NCBI GenBank assembly: GCA_023416735.1
Contig: JAEZGX010000034.1
Span: 23,018-87,017, forward strand
From: Verrucomicrobiota bacterium
Lineage (GTDB): Bacteria; Verrucomicrobiota; Verrucomicrobiia; Opitutales; Opitutaceae
DNA length: 64,000 bases
Direction: 5' to 3'
This document shows positions 56,504 through 64,000 of the stretch, piece by piece. The position numbers and the translations under genes are program-made. How positions within the stretch are numbered: the first letter of the stretch is position 1; each line of letters begins with the position of its first letter. The notes beneath the pieces are model-generated. The model was not told the DNA's origin and searched no databases. It saw only the letters and a list, made by a program, of their open reading frames with translations.

Positions 56504-58615
56504 GTGCTTTCAGATGCGTTCGCCAGCTTGCAGAAATTGATGCTGCCGGATCGCTGGCAGGCGGAGGCGCTGGCGGGGTTGCGGGCGGGAAGAGACGTGA
56601 TCGTCGATGCGCCGACCGGAGCGGGAAAGACGTATGTGTTTGAGCGTTGGGTGGAGCAGGGGAATTTTGCGAAGCGGGCGTTGTTCACGGTGCCGACGCG
56701 CGCGCTGGCGAACGACAAGTTTGCGGAGTGGCGGGCGCGCGGGTGGCGCGTGGGGATCATGACGGGCGACCTGTGCATCGAGCCGGAAGCGCCGGTGGTG
56801 GTGGCGACGCTCGAGGCGGTGCAGGGGCAGGTGACGGACGCGGAGCGCGGCGGGGCGAAGGTGCGCAGCGAGGCGAAAGGATTTTCGCTGTTGGTGGTGG
56901 ATGAGTATCAGTGGATTGGAGACGCGCATCGCGGGAATCATTATGAAGGCGTGTTGCTGTCGGCGCCGCGGGAACTGCAGTTGTTGTTGTTGTCGGGGTC
57001 GGTCGCGAATCCGGCGGACGTGGCGGCGTGGCTGACGCGGCTGGGGCGGGACGTGGCGGTGGTGCAGCATCGCGAACGGCCGGTGCAACTGGAGGAAGTG
57101 GACGTGGACGATCTCACGCATGGGCTGCCGCGCGTGGTCGAAGGATTTTGGTCGAAGCGGGTGGCGGGGGCGTTGCGGGAAGGATTGGGGCCGGTGCTGG
57201 TGTTTGCGCCGCATCGGCGGGATGCAGAGCGGCTGGCGCGGCAGTTCGCGCGCGAGCTGCCGCTGGCGGATCCGCTGACGTTGACGCCGGAGCAGGAGCA
57301 GCTCTGCGGGCCGCAGCTGGCGAAGCTGTTGAAGGGACGCGTGGCGTATCATCACAGCGGGCTGAGCTATGGGCAGCGGGCGGGGGTGATCGAACCGCTG
57401 GCCAAGGCGGGGCAGTTGCGGGCGGTGGTGGCGACGCTCGGATTGAGCGCGGGAATCAATTTTTCGCTGCGGTCGGTGATGGTGACAGCGGGGAGTTATC
57501 GGCATGGCGAGATCGAGCGGGAGATCGCACCGCATGAACTTTTGCAGATGATCGGGCGTGCGGGCCGCCGCGGGCTCGATGAAATGGGATATGTGCTGGT
57601 GAGCCGGGAGACGCCGCGGATGCGGCGGGCGGAGCCGTTGCGGTTGAAGCGGGCGCCGGCGCTGCCGTGGGCGTTTTTTCTGCGGCAATTGCGCGGCGGG
57701 AGGTTGGCGGCGGAATTAGCGATGACGGAGGCGGGGCGGTTTTTCAGCGACGGGCGGATTTCGCTCGGGATCGAGCGGCGAGGGGAAGAAGCGGAGGAGG
57801 TTTTTCCGTGTGGTGAAAAGACGGATACGGGGCGGGCGCGGCTGGCGCGGCGGGAGCGGAATCCATTTTTTGCATGCGCGGAGTGCATGCGGCGGGAGGA
57901 ATGTCTGGCGCTGAATCCGCAACCGACCTTGTTGTGGCAATGGCAGCGGACGGGCGTGTTGGATCGCGCGCTGAAGCTGACGGTGCGCGGGGAGATCGTG
58001 TCGTTTTTCCTCGGGCCGGAAGGACTGGCGTTGAGCGCGGCTTTGGAGAACCGGAGGTATCCGGTGGAGAATATTTTATTCGATGCCGCGAACCTGTTTG
58101 GCGGGGAGCGGTTTTGCGTAACGAATCCGCGGCGGTTGGGCCGGCTCGCAGCGGAGTGTGAGCGGGCGTATCGGCGGCTAACGATCGAAGGCTGGCTGCA
58201 TGAGGGGCTGCCGGTGAATTACGGGTCGGGAGCGAGCGAGGCGGTGCGGTCGCTGGTGGCGGAGGGGGCGCGGCGGCGGGAAGTGTTGGAGGAGATCGAG
58301 ACGGCCGGGCGCGGGGATTTGGACCGGCTGCTGACGGAATGGCGGAGTTTGTTGCGGCAGGCGGCGGCGGCGGGGCCGCTGGAGGGCGATGGCGCGCCGA
58401 TGACGGGGCGGGACCAGTTTATCGCGGAGCGGTGGGACGAGTTTCGACGGCTGGCGCGTGATTGGCTGGCGGATACGCGGGTGGATGCGTTGCCGGAGTT
58501 GCCGGCGCTGACGCTGGATCAGCGGCGGGTGGTGAATCACAGTGTATTGAAACCGCGGAGACCGGATGCGCCGGGGCGGATGGCGATGATGCCGCGGGCG
58601 ACGGCGGCACGGTGA
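56504..58615 (+). CDS. Ski2-like DExH helicase with a cysteine cluster
   Basis: A 703-residue superfamily 2 helicase from GTG 56504. Motifs in order: Walker A DAPTGAGKT (35-43), Ia VPTRALANDK, motif II DEYQ (133-136) in place of DEVH, motif III SGSVAN (164-169), IV VLVFAPHRRDAERLA, V ATLGLSAGINF and VI QMIGRAGRRG. The C-terminal region has C436, then C458, C461 and C467 in FFACAECMRREEC, a CxxCx5C arrangement that could hold zinc or an iron-sulfur cluster. Ski2-like proteins unwind RNA or DNA in repair and RNA surveillance. The role of this one is unknown, and no partner gene is adjacent. Confidence 0.85.
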   Translation: MLSDAFASLQKLMLPDRWQAEALAGLRAGRDVIVDAPTGAGKTYVFERWVEQGNFAKRALFTVPTRALANDKFAEWRARGWRVGIMTGDLCIEPEAPVVVATLEAVQGQVTDAERGGAKVRSEAKGFSLLVVDEYQWIGDAHRGNHYEGVLLSAPRELQLLLLSGSVANPADVAAWLTRLGRDVAVVQHRERPVQLEEVDVDDLTHGLPRVVEGFWSKRVAGALREGLGPVLVFAPHRRDAERLARQFARELPLADPLTLTPEQEQLCGPQLAKLLKGRVAYHHSGLSYGQRAGVIEPLAKAGQLRAVVATLGLSAGINFSLRSVMVTAGSYRHGEIEREIAPHELLQMIGRAGRRGLDEMGYVLVSRETPRMRRAEPLRLKRAPALPWAFFLRQLRGGRLAAELAMTEAGRFFSDGRISLGIERRGEEAEEVFPCGEKTDTGRARLARRERNPFFACAECMRREECLALNPQPTLLWQWQRTGVLDRALKLTVRGEIVSFFLGPEGLALSAALENRRYPVENILFDAANLFGGERFCVTNPRRLGRLAAECERAYRRLTIEGWLHEGLPVNYGSGASEAVRSLVAEGARRREVLEEIETAGRGDLDRLLTEWRSLLRQAAAAGPLEGDGAPMTGRDQFIAERWDEFRRLARDWLADTRVDALPELPALTLDQRRVVNHSVLKPRRPDAPGRMAMMPRATAAR

Positions 58616-58621
58616 GGGGTT

Positions 58622-58655
58622 GAACCGCGAATTCACACGAATAGACGCGAATTGC
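58622..58655 (+). repeat. Family A repeat variant
   Basis: AACCGCGAATTCACACGAAT followed by AGACGCGAATT, just after the helicase stop. Confidence 0.65.
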
Positions 58656-58683
58656 GGAGATCCGCACGCGCGGAGGCGTGCGG

Positions 58684-59664
58684 CTACGGGGATTTGGGAG
58701 GGGGGCGGAGTTGGAGGAGGAGGTTGGCGGAGGTGATGAGGGCTCCGCCGAGGAGGAGGTGGGTGGTGGCGACTTCATTGGGGTAGTTGAAGCCGCCGAG
58801 CGCGGAGAACCAGGCGGGGAGGAAGAGGGCGAGGAGGGAGGCGAAGATCGGTTCGACGCAATAGATGAGGCCGGCTTCGGTGGCGCTGATTCTTGGTTGG
58901 TAAGTGTTCATGATGATGAACGCGCCGAGCGTGCTGAAGACGGTGAGGAGGACCGTGAAGAAGAGCCAAGAGCCGGAGGTCCAGGGAATGAGCACGGTGG
59001 TCACATCCGGTGCGGTGAAAGCGGCGAGCGTGAGCGCAGCGACGGCTTCGACGGCGAGCATGACCGTGGTGACGGGAAGAACGCGCGTGGAGGAGAATTC
59101 ACCGCGATCGAGCCAGAGGATTTGGCCCATGAAGAAGACGGAGCCGATCAAGGTCTCGAGTTCGCCGCGGCCGAGGTGGAGATCGCGCCAGTCGAGTTGG
59201 GCGAGGGTGGCGACGCCGGCGAGGACGAGGAGAGAGCAAAGCCAGACGATCGGAGCGGGGCGGCGTTTGGCGCGGAGCGCGAGCCATGCCGGGATCATGA
59301 TCGCGTAGAGTTGAGTGAGAAAGGCGGAGGTGGAGGCGGTGGTGAATTGAAGGCCGTCGGCTTGGAAGGTCATGCCGCCGATGGCGAAAAGACCGAGCCC
59401 GAGGCCTTGCTTGAGTTCGAGACGAGTGACGGTTTTGAGGGCGGGAAAACAGAACAGCGCGAGAATCAGTGCGCCGAGGGTGTAGCGCGGGAATAGGGTG
59501 CAGGCGGTGATGAACCAAGTGCTGCTATCGGGGAGCAGATGAAGGTGGATGCCGCCGATGGCCTTCATGAGCGGGAAGCTCAGGCCCCAGAAAAGATTCG
59601 CGAGCACGAGCATGAGCAGGGCGCGCGTATGCTCGGGTGTGCGCGGGGCGGTGGCGGTGGGCAT
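58684..59664 (-). CDS. EamA/DMT-family transporter
   Basis: A 326-residue inner-membrane protein with ten helices and two EamA repeats. The first has LLMLVLANLFWGLSFPLMKA and GGMTFQADGLQFTTASTSAF; the second has GSVFFMGQILWLDRGEF and GAFIIMNTYQPRISATEAGL then IYCVEPIFASLLALFLPAW, the classic second-repeat signature. Family members export metabolites or amino acids. Substrate cannot be predicted. Flanked by repeats on both sides and likely monocistronic. Confidence 0.92.
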   Translation of the reverse strand: MPTATAPRTPEHTRALLMLVLANLFWGLSFPLMKAIGGIHLHLLPDSSTWFITACTLFPRYTLGALILALFCFPALKTVTRLELKQGLGLGLFAIGGMTFQADGLQFTTASTSAFLTQLYAIMIPAWLALRAKRRPAPIVWLCSLLVLAGVATLAQLDWRDLHLGRGELETLIGSVFFMGQILWLDRGEFSSTRVLPVTTVMLAVEAVAALTLAAFTAPDVTTVLIPWTSGSWLFFTVLLTVFSTLGAFIIMNTYQPRISATEAGLIYCVEPIFASLLALFLPAWFSALGGFNYPNEVATTHLLLGGALITSANLLLQLRPPPKSP

Positions 59665-59697
59665 CGGGACGGTGGCGGAACGTGGTCAGGGTTCTTC

Positions 59698-59731
59698 AAC
59701 CACGAATGGACACGAATTCACACGAATGAAA
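59698..59731 (+). repeat. Family A repeat
   Basis: AACCACGAATGGACACGAAT followed by TCACACGAATG between the EamA gene and the hybrid kinase. Confidence 0.75.
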
Positions 59732-59831
59732 AGGGGCGCGATCGCTCACCGACGTTCGCGGGCTGCTTGTGGCCGCGCAGGACCGCGTGATGGTGGCGGT
59801 GCGCGGTGCGCGGCGACCGCTGGGAAGGCGG

Positions 59832-62453
59832 CTATTTGACGCTCGATTCCTTGAAGCGGTCGAAGGCGGCGGTGAGTTCGGGGAGGCGGACCGGTTTCGT
59901 GAGATAGTCGTTGGCGCCGGCGGCGAGGGTGCGGGTGCGCTGGTCTTCGCGGGCGTCGGCGGTGAGGGCGATGATCCAAAGATCGCGTTTGTCGGCGCCG
60001 GCGTCACCGGCACGGATTTTCGTGATCGCGGAAAGGCCATCGAGCTCGGGCATGTGAAGATCCATGAGCACGAGGTCGACTGAGTGGTGTGAGAGCCAGT
60101 CGAGGGCGACGCGGCCGTTTTCGGCGGCGGTCCAGCGGCAACCGAGATTGGCGACGACTCTCTGGATGAGGCGTTGGTTGACGGCGTTGTCTTCGACGAT
60201 GAGGACGTCGAGGTCGTAGCGCGGTGCTTTGCGATCGGGCGAGGTCGGGCGCGGCGGGGCGGGTGCGACGGCGGCGGAAGGGGATGGGGCGGATTCGGAC
60301 GCGGGGGTGAGCAGGCTGCGCAGCATGTCGTGATGCAGCGGCTTGTTCAGCACGTAGCGGAAGTGGGAGCGAAGGGTGTCGCGGAGTTCGCCAGGAAGGA
60401 CGATGGGAACGAGCGCGATGATTTTTTCGGGTGGCAGGTTGGGACGGGGCGCGGTTTGAACCGCGAGGTCCATGGCCGCGGGACCGGTGACGTCGATCAG
60501 CGCGAGGTCCCAGTCGTTGGCGCTGGCGAGGGCGGTTTCTTCGCGATGAAGGATGGTGGCGCCGAAACGAGCGCCGAGGTGTGAGAGTTCTTCGCGCAGG
60601 GCGCCGCTGCGGGTCACGATGGCGAGACGCTGCCCTTGGAGCGGTTGGGATGGCGGGGTGGTGGCGGTGGCGGCGATGGGAACCTGGAGGATCACCGTGA
60701 ACGTGGAGCCGCGGTTGGGCTCGCTGGCGAACGAGATGCTGCCGCCCATGAGCTCGACGATGTTTTTGCAGATCGCGAGTCCGAGGCCGGTGCCGCCGTA
60801 GCGGCGGGTGGTGGATTCGTCGACCTGGCTGAAAGGCCGGAAGATTTTTTCGTGGTGCTCGGGTGCGATGCCGATGCCGGTGTCGCGCACGGAGAACTCG
60901 AGTCGGCAAACGGGGGTTTCGTCGCTTCCGGAGGATGAGCCGGTGGGAGGAAGGGTGCGGATGCGAACCTCGACCTCGCCGTCGGAGGTGAACTTCACGG
61001 CGTTGTTGACGAGGTTGACGATGACCTGCCGGAGGCGGTTGACGTCGGCGACGATCGCGGCGGGCACGTCGTCATCGATCCAGTGGAGGAGCTCGATGTT
61101 TTTCTGGACGGCGGCGGCGGCGGCGAGGTCGAGGGCGTTTTCGACGCACTCGCGCGGATCGCAAGGTTGGAGCTCGAGTTTGAAGCGACCGGACTCGATG
61201 CGAGCGAAGTCGAGGATGTCGCCGGTAAGCTGGATGAGCGTTTCGCTGCTAGTGCGGATGGTCTCGACGTATTCCTGTTGCTCGGGGGTGAGTTCGGTGT
61301 CGAGGAGGAGGCTGGCGAAGCCGACGACGCCGTTGAGCGGGGTGCGCACCTCGTGCGACATGGTGGCGAGGAACTGGCCCTTGGCGCGATCGCCGGCCTC
61401 GGCGCGTTCCTTGGCTTCGCGGAGGACCATTTCGGTTTGGCGGACCTCGGTGACATCGTCGAAGAGGGCGACGTAAGCGCGGACCGTGCCGGAGCGATCC
61501 TTGACGGGGGTGACGCGGCCCCGGGCGGGGAAAGTGGTGCCGTCCTTGCGCTGCATGAGCCATTCTCCGTTCCATAGGTGGCCGGCGCGGACGGTGGTGA
61601 TGATTTCGGCGATGAGCTCGGGTTGGGCGTCGATGTTGTGGAGTTCACGCCATTCGCGGCCGACGAGTTCGCGGCGGCGGTAGCCGAGCTGGCGACAGAA
61701 TTCGGCGTTGGCGTATTCGATGCGGCGTTCGAGATCGATGATGATGACGGCGGAGTGACCCTGCTCCATGGCCTCGGTGAGGTTGCGGACGGCGTCGCGA
61801 TGTTCGGCGTCGCGGCGTGTGGCAACCAAGGCGACGAGCGGGAGAACAAGCAGGAGCCAGACGTAAGCGGTGGTGCCGAGGGCGTCGGTCCAGAGCGAGG
61901 TGTTCCAGTTGTGAGCGTAAAGATCGAGGCGAAGGACGTGAGCGGGCTGCTCGTCGGCGAGGTCGCCGATCAAGGCGTAACCGGAAACGATGAGCCCGTG
62001 CGGGCTGTCGATCGGGCCTTCGCTGGCGGCGCGGGGGGTGGCGAGGACGGTTTGGAGGCCGGGAGATCGGGCCGCTTCGCCGATCAGATCGCCCGGTGAG
62101 CGCGCAGGAGCGGGCGCGGGCGTTTCGGATCCGGCGAGGAAAATCACCTTTCCGTCCGGAAGGATGCGGTAGAGCTCGAGCGACTGCGTGGCGGAGGAGA
62201 TGCGCTGGAGGCGCAGGAGCCGCTGCTGGGTGCGCGTGTAAGGCGGTGTATCCAGATCGGTAGTATGCGCAGCGAGCTCGAAGAGTTGCGCGGGCTCGAA
62301 GGCCGCGGCGAAACGCTGGGTTTCGGCGAGGAGGGCTTCGTGCCGGTCAGCGCGCGACTCGAAGTAACGCCAGAAGCCGGCGGCGGCACCGAAGAGAAAG
62401 ATGCAGACGATCGCGACGGTGAGGGAGGAGCGACGTTGAAGGAAGGAAGGCAT
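59832..62453 (-). CDS. Membrane hybrid histidine kinase (PAS-HisKA-HATPase-REC-REC)
   Basis: An 873-residue sensor. Two helices (TVAIVCIFLFGAAAGFWRYF and TAYVWLLLVLPLVALVA) bracket a periplasmic domain of about 170 residues with LELYRILPDGKVIFLAGSE, a divergent CHASE-like sensor. A PAS/PAC unit (SAVIIIDLERRIEYANAEFC) precedes the H-box FLATMSHEVRTPLNGVVGFA and the ATPase (VNLVNNAVKFTSDG, GTGLGLAICKNIVELMGG). A first receiver-like region lacks the acidic pair (RLAIVTRSGALREELSHLGA) and looks inactive. The last receiver is intact, with VLIVEDNAVNQRLIQR and VLMDLHMPELDG. Signal unknown; no partner regulator is adjacent. Confidence 0.92.
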   Translation of the reverse strand: MPSFLQRRSSLTVAIVCIFLFGAAAGFWRYFESRADRHEALLAETQRFAAAFEPAQLFELAAHTTDLDTPPYTRTQQRLLRLQRISSATQSLELYRILPDGKVIFLAGSETPAPAPARSPGDLIGEAARSPGLQTVLATPRAASEGPIDSPHGLIVSGYALIGDLADEQPAHVLRLDLYAHNWNTSLWTDALGTTAYVWLLLVLPLVALVATRRDAEHRDAVRNLTEAMEQGHSAVIIIDLERRIEYANAEFCRQLGYRRRELVGREWRELHNIDAQPELIAEIITTVRAGHLWNGEWLMQRKDGTTFPARGRVTPVKDRSGTVRAYVALFDDVTEVRQTEMVLREAKERAEAGDRAKGQFLATMSHEVRTPLNGVVGFASLLLDTELTPEQQEYVETIRTSSETLIQLTGDILDFARIESGRFKLELQPCDPRECVENALDLAAAAAVQKNIELLHWIDDDVPAAIVADVNRLRQVIVNLVNNAVKFTSDGEVEVRIRTLPPTGSSSGSDETPVCRLEFSVRDTGIGIAPEHHEKIFRPFSQVDESTTRRYGGTGLGLAICKNIVELMGGSISFASEPNRGSTFTVILQVPIAATATTPPSQPLQGQRLAIVTRSGALREELSHLGARFGATILHREETALASANDWDLALIDVTGPAAMDLAVQTAPRPNLPPEKIIALVPIVLPGELRDTLRSHFRYVLNKPLHHDMLRSLLTPASESAPSPSAAVAPAPPRPTSPDRKAPRYDLDVLIVEDNAVNQRLIQRVVANLGCRWTAAENGRVALDWLSHHSVDLVLMDLHMPELDGLSAITKIRAGDAGADKRDLWIIALTADAREDQRTRTLAAGANDYLTKPVRLPELTAAFDRFKESSVK

Positions 62454-62615
62454 GCGCAGGCACCGCGGTGCGGCAGCGAGACGGGGGTAGCCGGTGCGGT
62501 GGCGGGGTGCAATATCGAAGGGGCAGCGGGGGAGAGAAGTGACGCTTGCGGTTGAAAATCAGCCACTCGCTGACGCGTAGTTGCGAAGGCGGCGAGCTCC
62601 TGCGGAGAGGGACGC

Positions 62616-62644
62616 AAAAAAACCGCCGCGGAAGGCGCGGCGGT
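62616..62644 (-). terminator. Rho-independent terminator of the SWIB gene
   Basis: On the minus strand ACCGCCGCG / CGCGGCGGT, a 9-bp stem with 5-nt loop, is followed by seven U residues. It begins 26 bp past the SWIB stop. Confidence 0.9.
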
Positions 62645-62670
62645 CGAAAGAGAGAAAACTCGAGGTCGAG

Positions 62671-62940
62671 TTAGGAGACGTGGCTGGAGACCAGCTTCGT
62701 CATCTCGAACATCGAAACCGACTTCTTGCCGTTGAAGATGGGCTTCAGTTTGTCGTCGGCGTTGATCTGGGTCTTGGTCTTCTTGTCCTGGAGGCCGTTC
62801 TTCTTGATGTAGGCCCAGAGCTTCTTGGTGAGCTCCGTGCGGGGCAGCGGGTTCGAGCCAACGACGGCGGCGAGTGCGGCGTCCGGCGTGACCGGTTTCA
62901 TGAAGGCGGCGTTCGGTTTGCGAGCGGATTTTTTAGCCAT
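62671..62940 (-). CDS. Stand-alone SWIB/MDM2-domain protein
   Basis: An 89-residue protein: a lysine-rich N-terminus (AKKSARKPNAAFMKPVTPDA) and a complete SWIB domain with ALAAVVGSNPLPRTELTKKL, WAYIKKNGLQDKKTKTQINA, DDKLKPIFNGKKSVSMFEMT. Free-standing SWIB proteins are characteristic of Chlamydiae and Verrucomicrobia and of chloroplasts. They are thought to bind DNA and compact nucleoids, but the bacterial role is not established. It is monocistronic with a strong terminator. Confidence 0.93.
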   Translation of the reverse strand: MAKKSARKPNAAFMKPVTPDAALAAVVGSNPLPRTELTKKLWAYIKKNGLQDKKTKTQINADDKLKPIFNGKKSVSMFEMTKLVSSHVS

Positions 62941-63133
62941 GATTTGATTTTGGGTTGTGTGCTTTCCCTCGAAAGCGAGCCCCTTCTAGAGGGAAAACGG
63001 CCGCTTTGCCTAGGAGAATCTTAACATTTTCAGAGGGAGAACGCCTCTGTAAGTTGCTGTTTTTTGCTTGTGTCTCCGAGGGGGGCGAGCTGGTCGGCGA
63101 TGCGGTTTGAACCACGGATGAGAGGGCCGCGAG

Positions 63134-63952
63134 CTACGAGGAGGAGTCGAGTTGAGTGAACTGGCCGTAAAGGGCGGCGTAGTGGCCGCGTTGATACAGG
63201 AGCTGGTCGTGCGTGCCGCGTTCGACGATGCGGCCTTGGTCGAGCACGAGGACGAGGTCGGCGTGACGAATGGTGCTGAGACGATGCGCGACGACGAAGC
63301 TCGTGCGCCCGCGGAGGAGTTCGACGAGCGCTTTTTGGAGGCGGGCTTCGGTGAGCGCGTCGATGGAGCTCGTGGCCTCGTCGAGGATGACGAGGCGCGG
63401 ATCGGCGAGGAGGGCGCGGACAAAGCAGACGAGCTGGCGTTGTCCGACGGAGAGGCCGGAGCCGCGTTCGCCGACCTCGGTGAGGAGGCCGTTGGGCAGA
63501 TCTTCGAGGAGATCGAGGCAATCGAGACGGCGGGCGGCGTCGCGGATTTCGGCGTCGGTGGCTTCGGGTTTGGAGAAGCGGATGTTGTCGAGGAGGCTGC
63601 CGCTGAAGAGGAAGTTGGTTTGTTGCACCATACCGGTTTGGCGGTGGAGGGAGCGGCTGGTGATCGTGTGGATGTCGCGGCCGTCGATCAGCAGTTCGCC
63701 GGAGGTCGGTAGGTAGAACTTGGATACCAGATTGATGATGGAGCTTTTTCCGCTGCCGGTGTGGCCGACGAGGGCGATGGTTTGACCGGGCTCGGCGGTG
63801 AACGTGACGTCGTGCAGGACGGGGCGCGTGGGGTCGTAGCCGAAGTGGACTTCTCGGAACTGCACGCGGATGCCGGAATGGTTTTGGGTTCTGGGTTCTG
63901 GGTTTTGAGTTTTGGGTTGGGGACTCGGAACGCTGAACTCGGAACTCGAGAC
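63134..63952 (-). CDS. ABC exporter, nucleotide-binding domain (partial, N-terminus outside window)
   Basis: The C-terminal part of an ABCB/MsbA-type half transporter. The nucleotide-binding domain has Walker A LVGHTGSGKSSIINL, the Q-loop TGMVQQTNFLFSGSL, the signature GLSVGQRQ, Walker B RLVILDEATSSID and the switch VVAHRLSTIRHAD. The frame stays open upstream of 63865 through FREVHFG and IRVQ into a low-complexity linker (QPKTQNPEPRTQNHSG) encoded by a family D repeat, so the membrane domain should lie beyond the window. The last readable codons run into the terminal G tract, where sequence is unreliable. Substrate unknown. Confidence 0.9.
   Translation of the reverse strand, partial: VSSSEFSVPSPQPKTQNPEPRTQNHSGIRVQFREVHFGYDPTRPVLHDVTFTAEPGQTIALVGHTGSGKSSIINLVSKFYLPTSGELLIDGRDIHTITSRSLHRQTGMVQQTNFLFSGSLLDNIRFSKPEATDAEIRDAARRLDCLDLLEDLPNGLLTEVGERGSGLSVGQRQLVCFVRALLADPRLVILDEATSSIDALTEARLQKALVELLRGRTSFVVAHRLSTIRHADLVLVLDQGRIVERGTHDQLLYQRGHYAALYGQFTQLDSSS
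63877..63951 (-). repeat. Family D repeat inside the ABC exporter linker
   Basis: GGTTTTGGGTTCTGGGTTCT followed by GGGTTTTGAGTTTTGGGTTG and GGAACGCTGAACTCGGAACT. It matches the words in the acylase insert and at 56398, and keeps the exporter frame open. Confidence 0.7.
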
Positions 63953-64000
63953 GGGGGGGGGGGGGCGCGGCGGGGGGGGGGGGGGGGGGGGGGGGGGGGG
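63953..64000. other. Terminal poly-G, probable artefact
   Basis: The last 48 bases are G apart from three C. This is not like any other part of the window and resembles sequencing no-signal calls or a misassembled contig end. Confidence 0.8.

Noticed and set aside
1..64000. tRNA, rRNA, integrase, transposase or phage genes
   Set aside because: None was found on reading both strands; the repeats carry no transposase and there is no att-like duplication.

Overview
The window is a GC-rich bacterial chromosome fragment, best read as a Verrucomicrobium of the Opitutaceae type. Supporting signs are a stand-alone SWIB-domain protein, a TonB-dependent receptor without a SusD partner, many secreted glycoside hydrolases, a DUF5069 gene, a complete rhamnose operon, and numerous short intergenic repeats built on ACCACGAATGGACACGAAT. 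The assignment is inference from gene content; there is no rRNA or tRNA in the window. The strong G bias at third codon positions creates very long antisense open frames, which were not annotated. Layout: 1-8.4 kb (minus strand) holds the start of a secreted RCC1-repeat protein and a unit of TonB-dependent receptor, beta-propeller sensor kinase and LytTR regulator. 8.5-12 kb carries a sugar nucleotidyltransferase, a kinase-like protein, an exported peroxiredoxin and a small outer-membrane barrel. 12.2-28.8 kb is a carbohydrate island: a sodium:solute symporter, a secreted GH43-GH95 fusion enzyme and a GH2 glycosidase on the plus strand, a short ribosome hibernation factor, then rhaA, rhaB, a DeoR-family regulator, bifunctional rhamnulose-1-phosphate aldolase/dehydrogenase and an MFS permease on the minus strand. 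The secreted enzymes would release deoxy sugars, and the rha genes would take L-rhamnose to dihydroxyacetone phosphate and lactate. 29-44.7 kb mixes signalling genes (hybrid kinase, a REC-REC-PAS kinase with its LuxR regulator, a kinase pair overlapping by 4 bp) with housekeeping genes (upp, penicillin acylase, gluconokinase, BON, DUF3016, S4 RNA-binding protein, aldo/keto reductase). 44.8-48.6 kb has a small helix-turn-helix gene and a membrane protein gene, each preceded by a copy of the same AT-rich palindrome, then a DsbD-like protein. 48.7-56.4 kb is a nitrite-reduction island: DUF59, a 12-TM histidine-rich membrane protein, DUF2249 proteins, a cupin, a YwiC-like protein, copper nitrite reductase with a C-terminal cytochrome c domain (NirK), NirV, Sco and a Crp/Fnr regulator of Dnr type. 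Two near-perfect TTGA-N6-TCAA boxes sit at class II spacing to -10 elements for nirK and for the divergent cupin/YwiC pair, so the last gene probably controls the rest. 56.5-64 kb carries a Ski2-like helicase with a possible metal-binding cysteine cluster, an EamA transporter, a large hybrid kinase, the SWIB protein and the C-terminal part of an ABC exporter. The final 48 bases are almost pure G and look like a sequencing or assembly artefact. Most notable are the nitrite-reduction regulon, the duplicated operator around the small HTH gene, the GH43-GH95 fusion, and repeat elements that have entered coding sequence in frame in at least two genes and supply the stop codon of a third.
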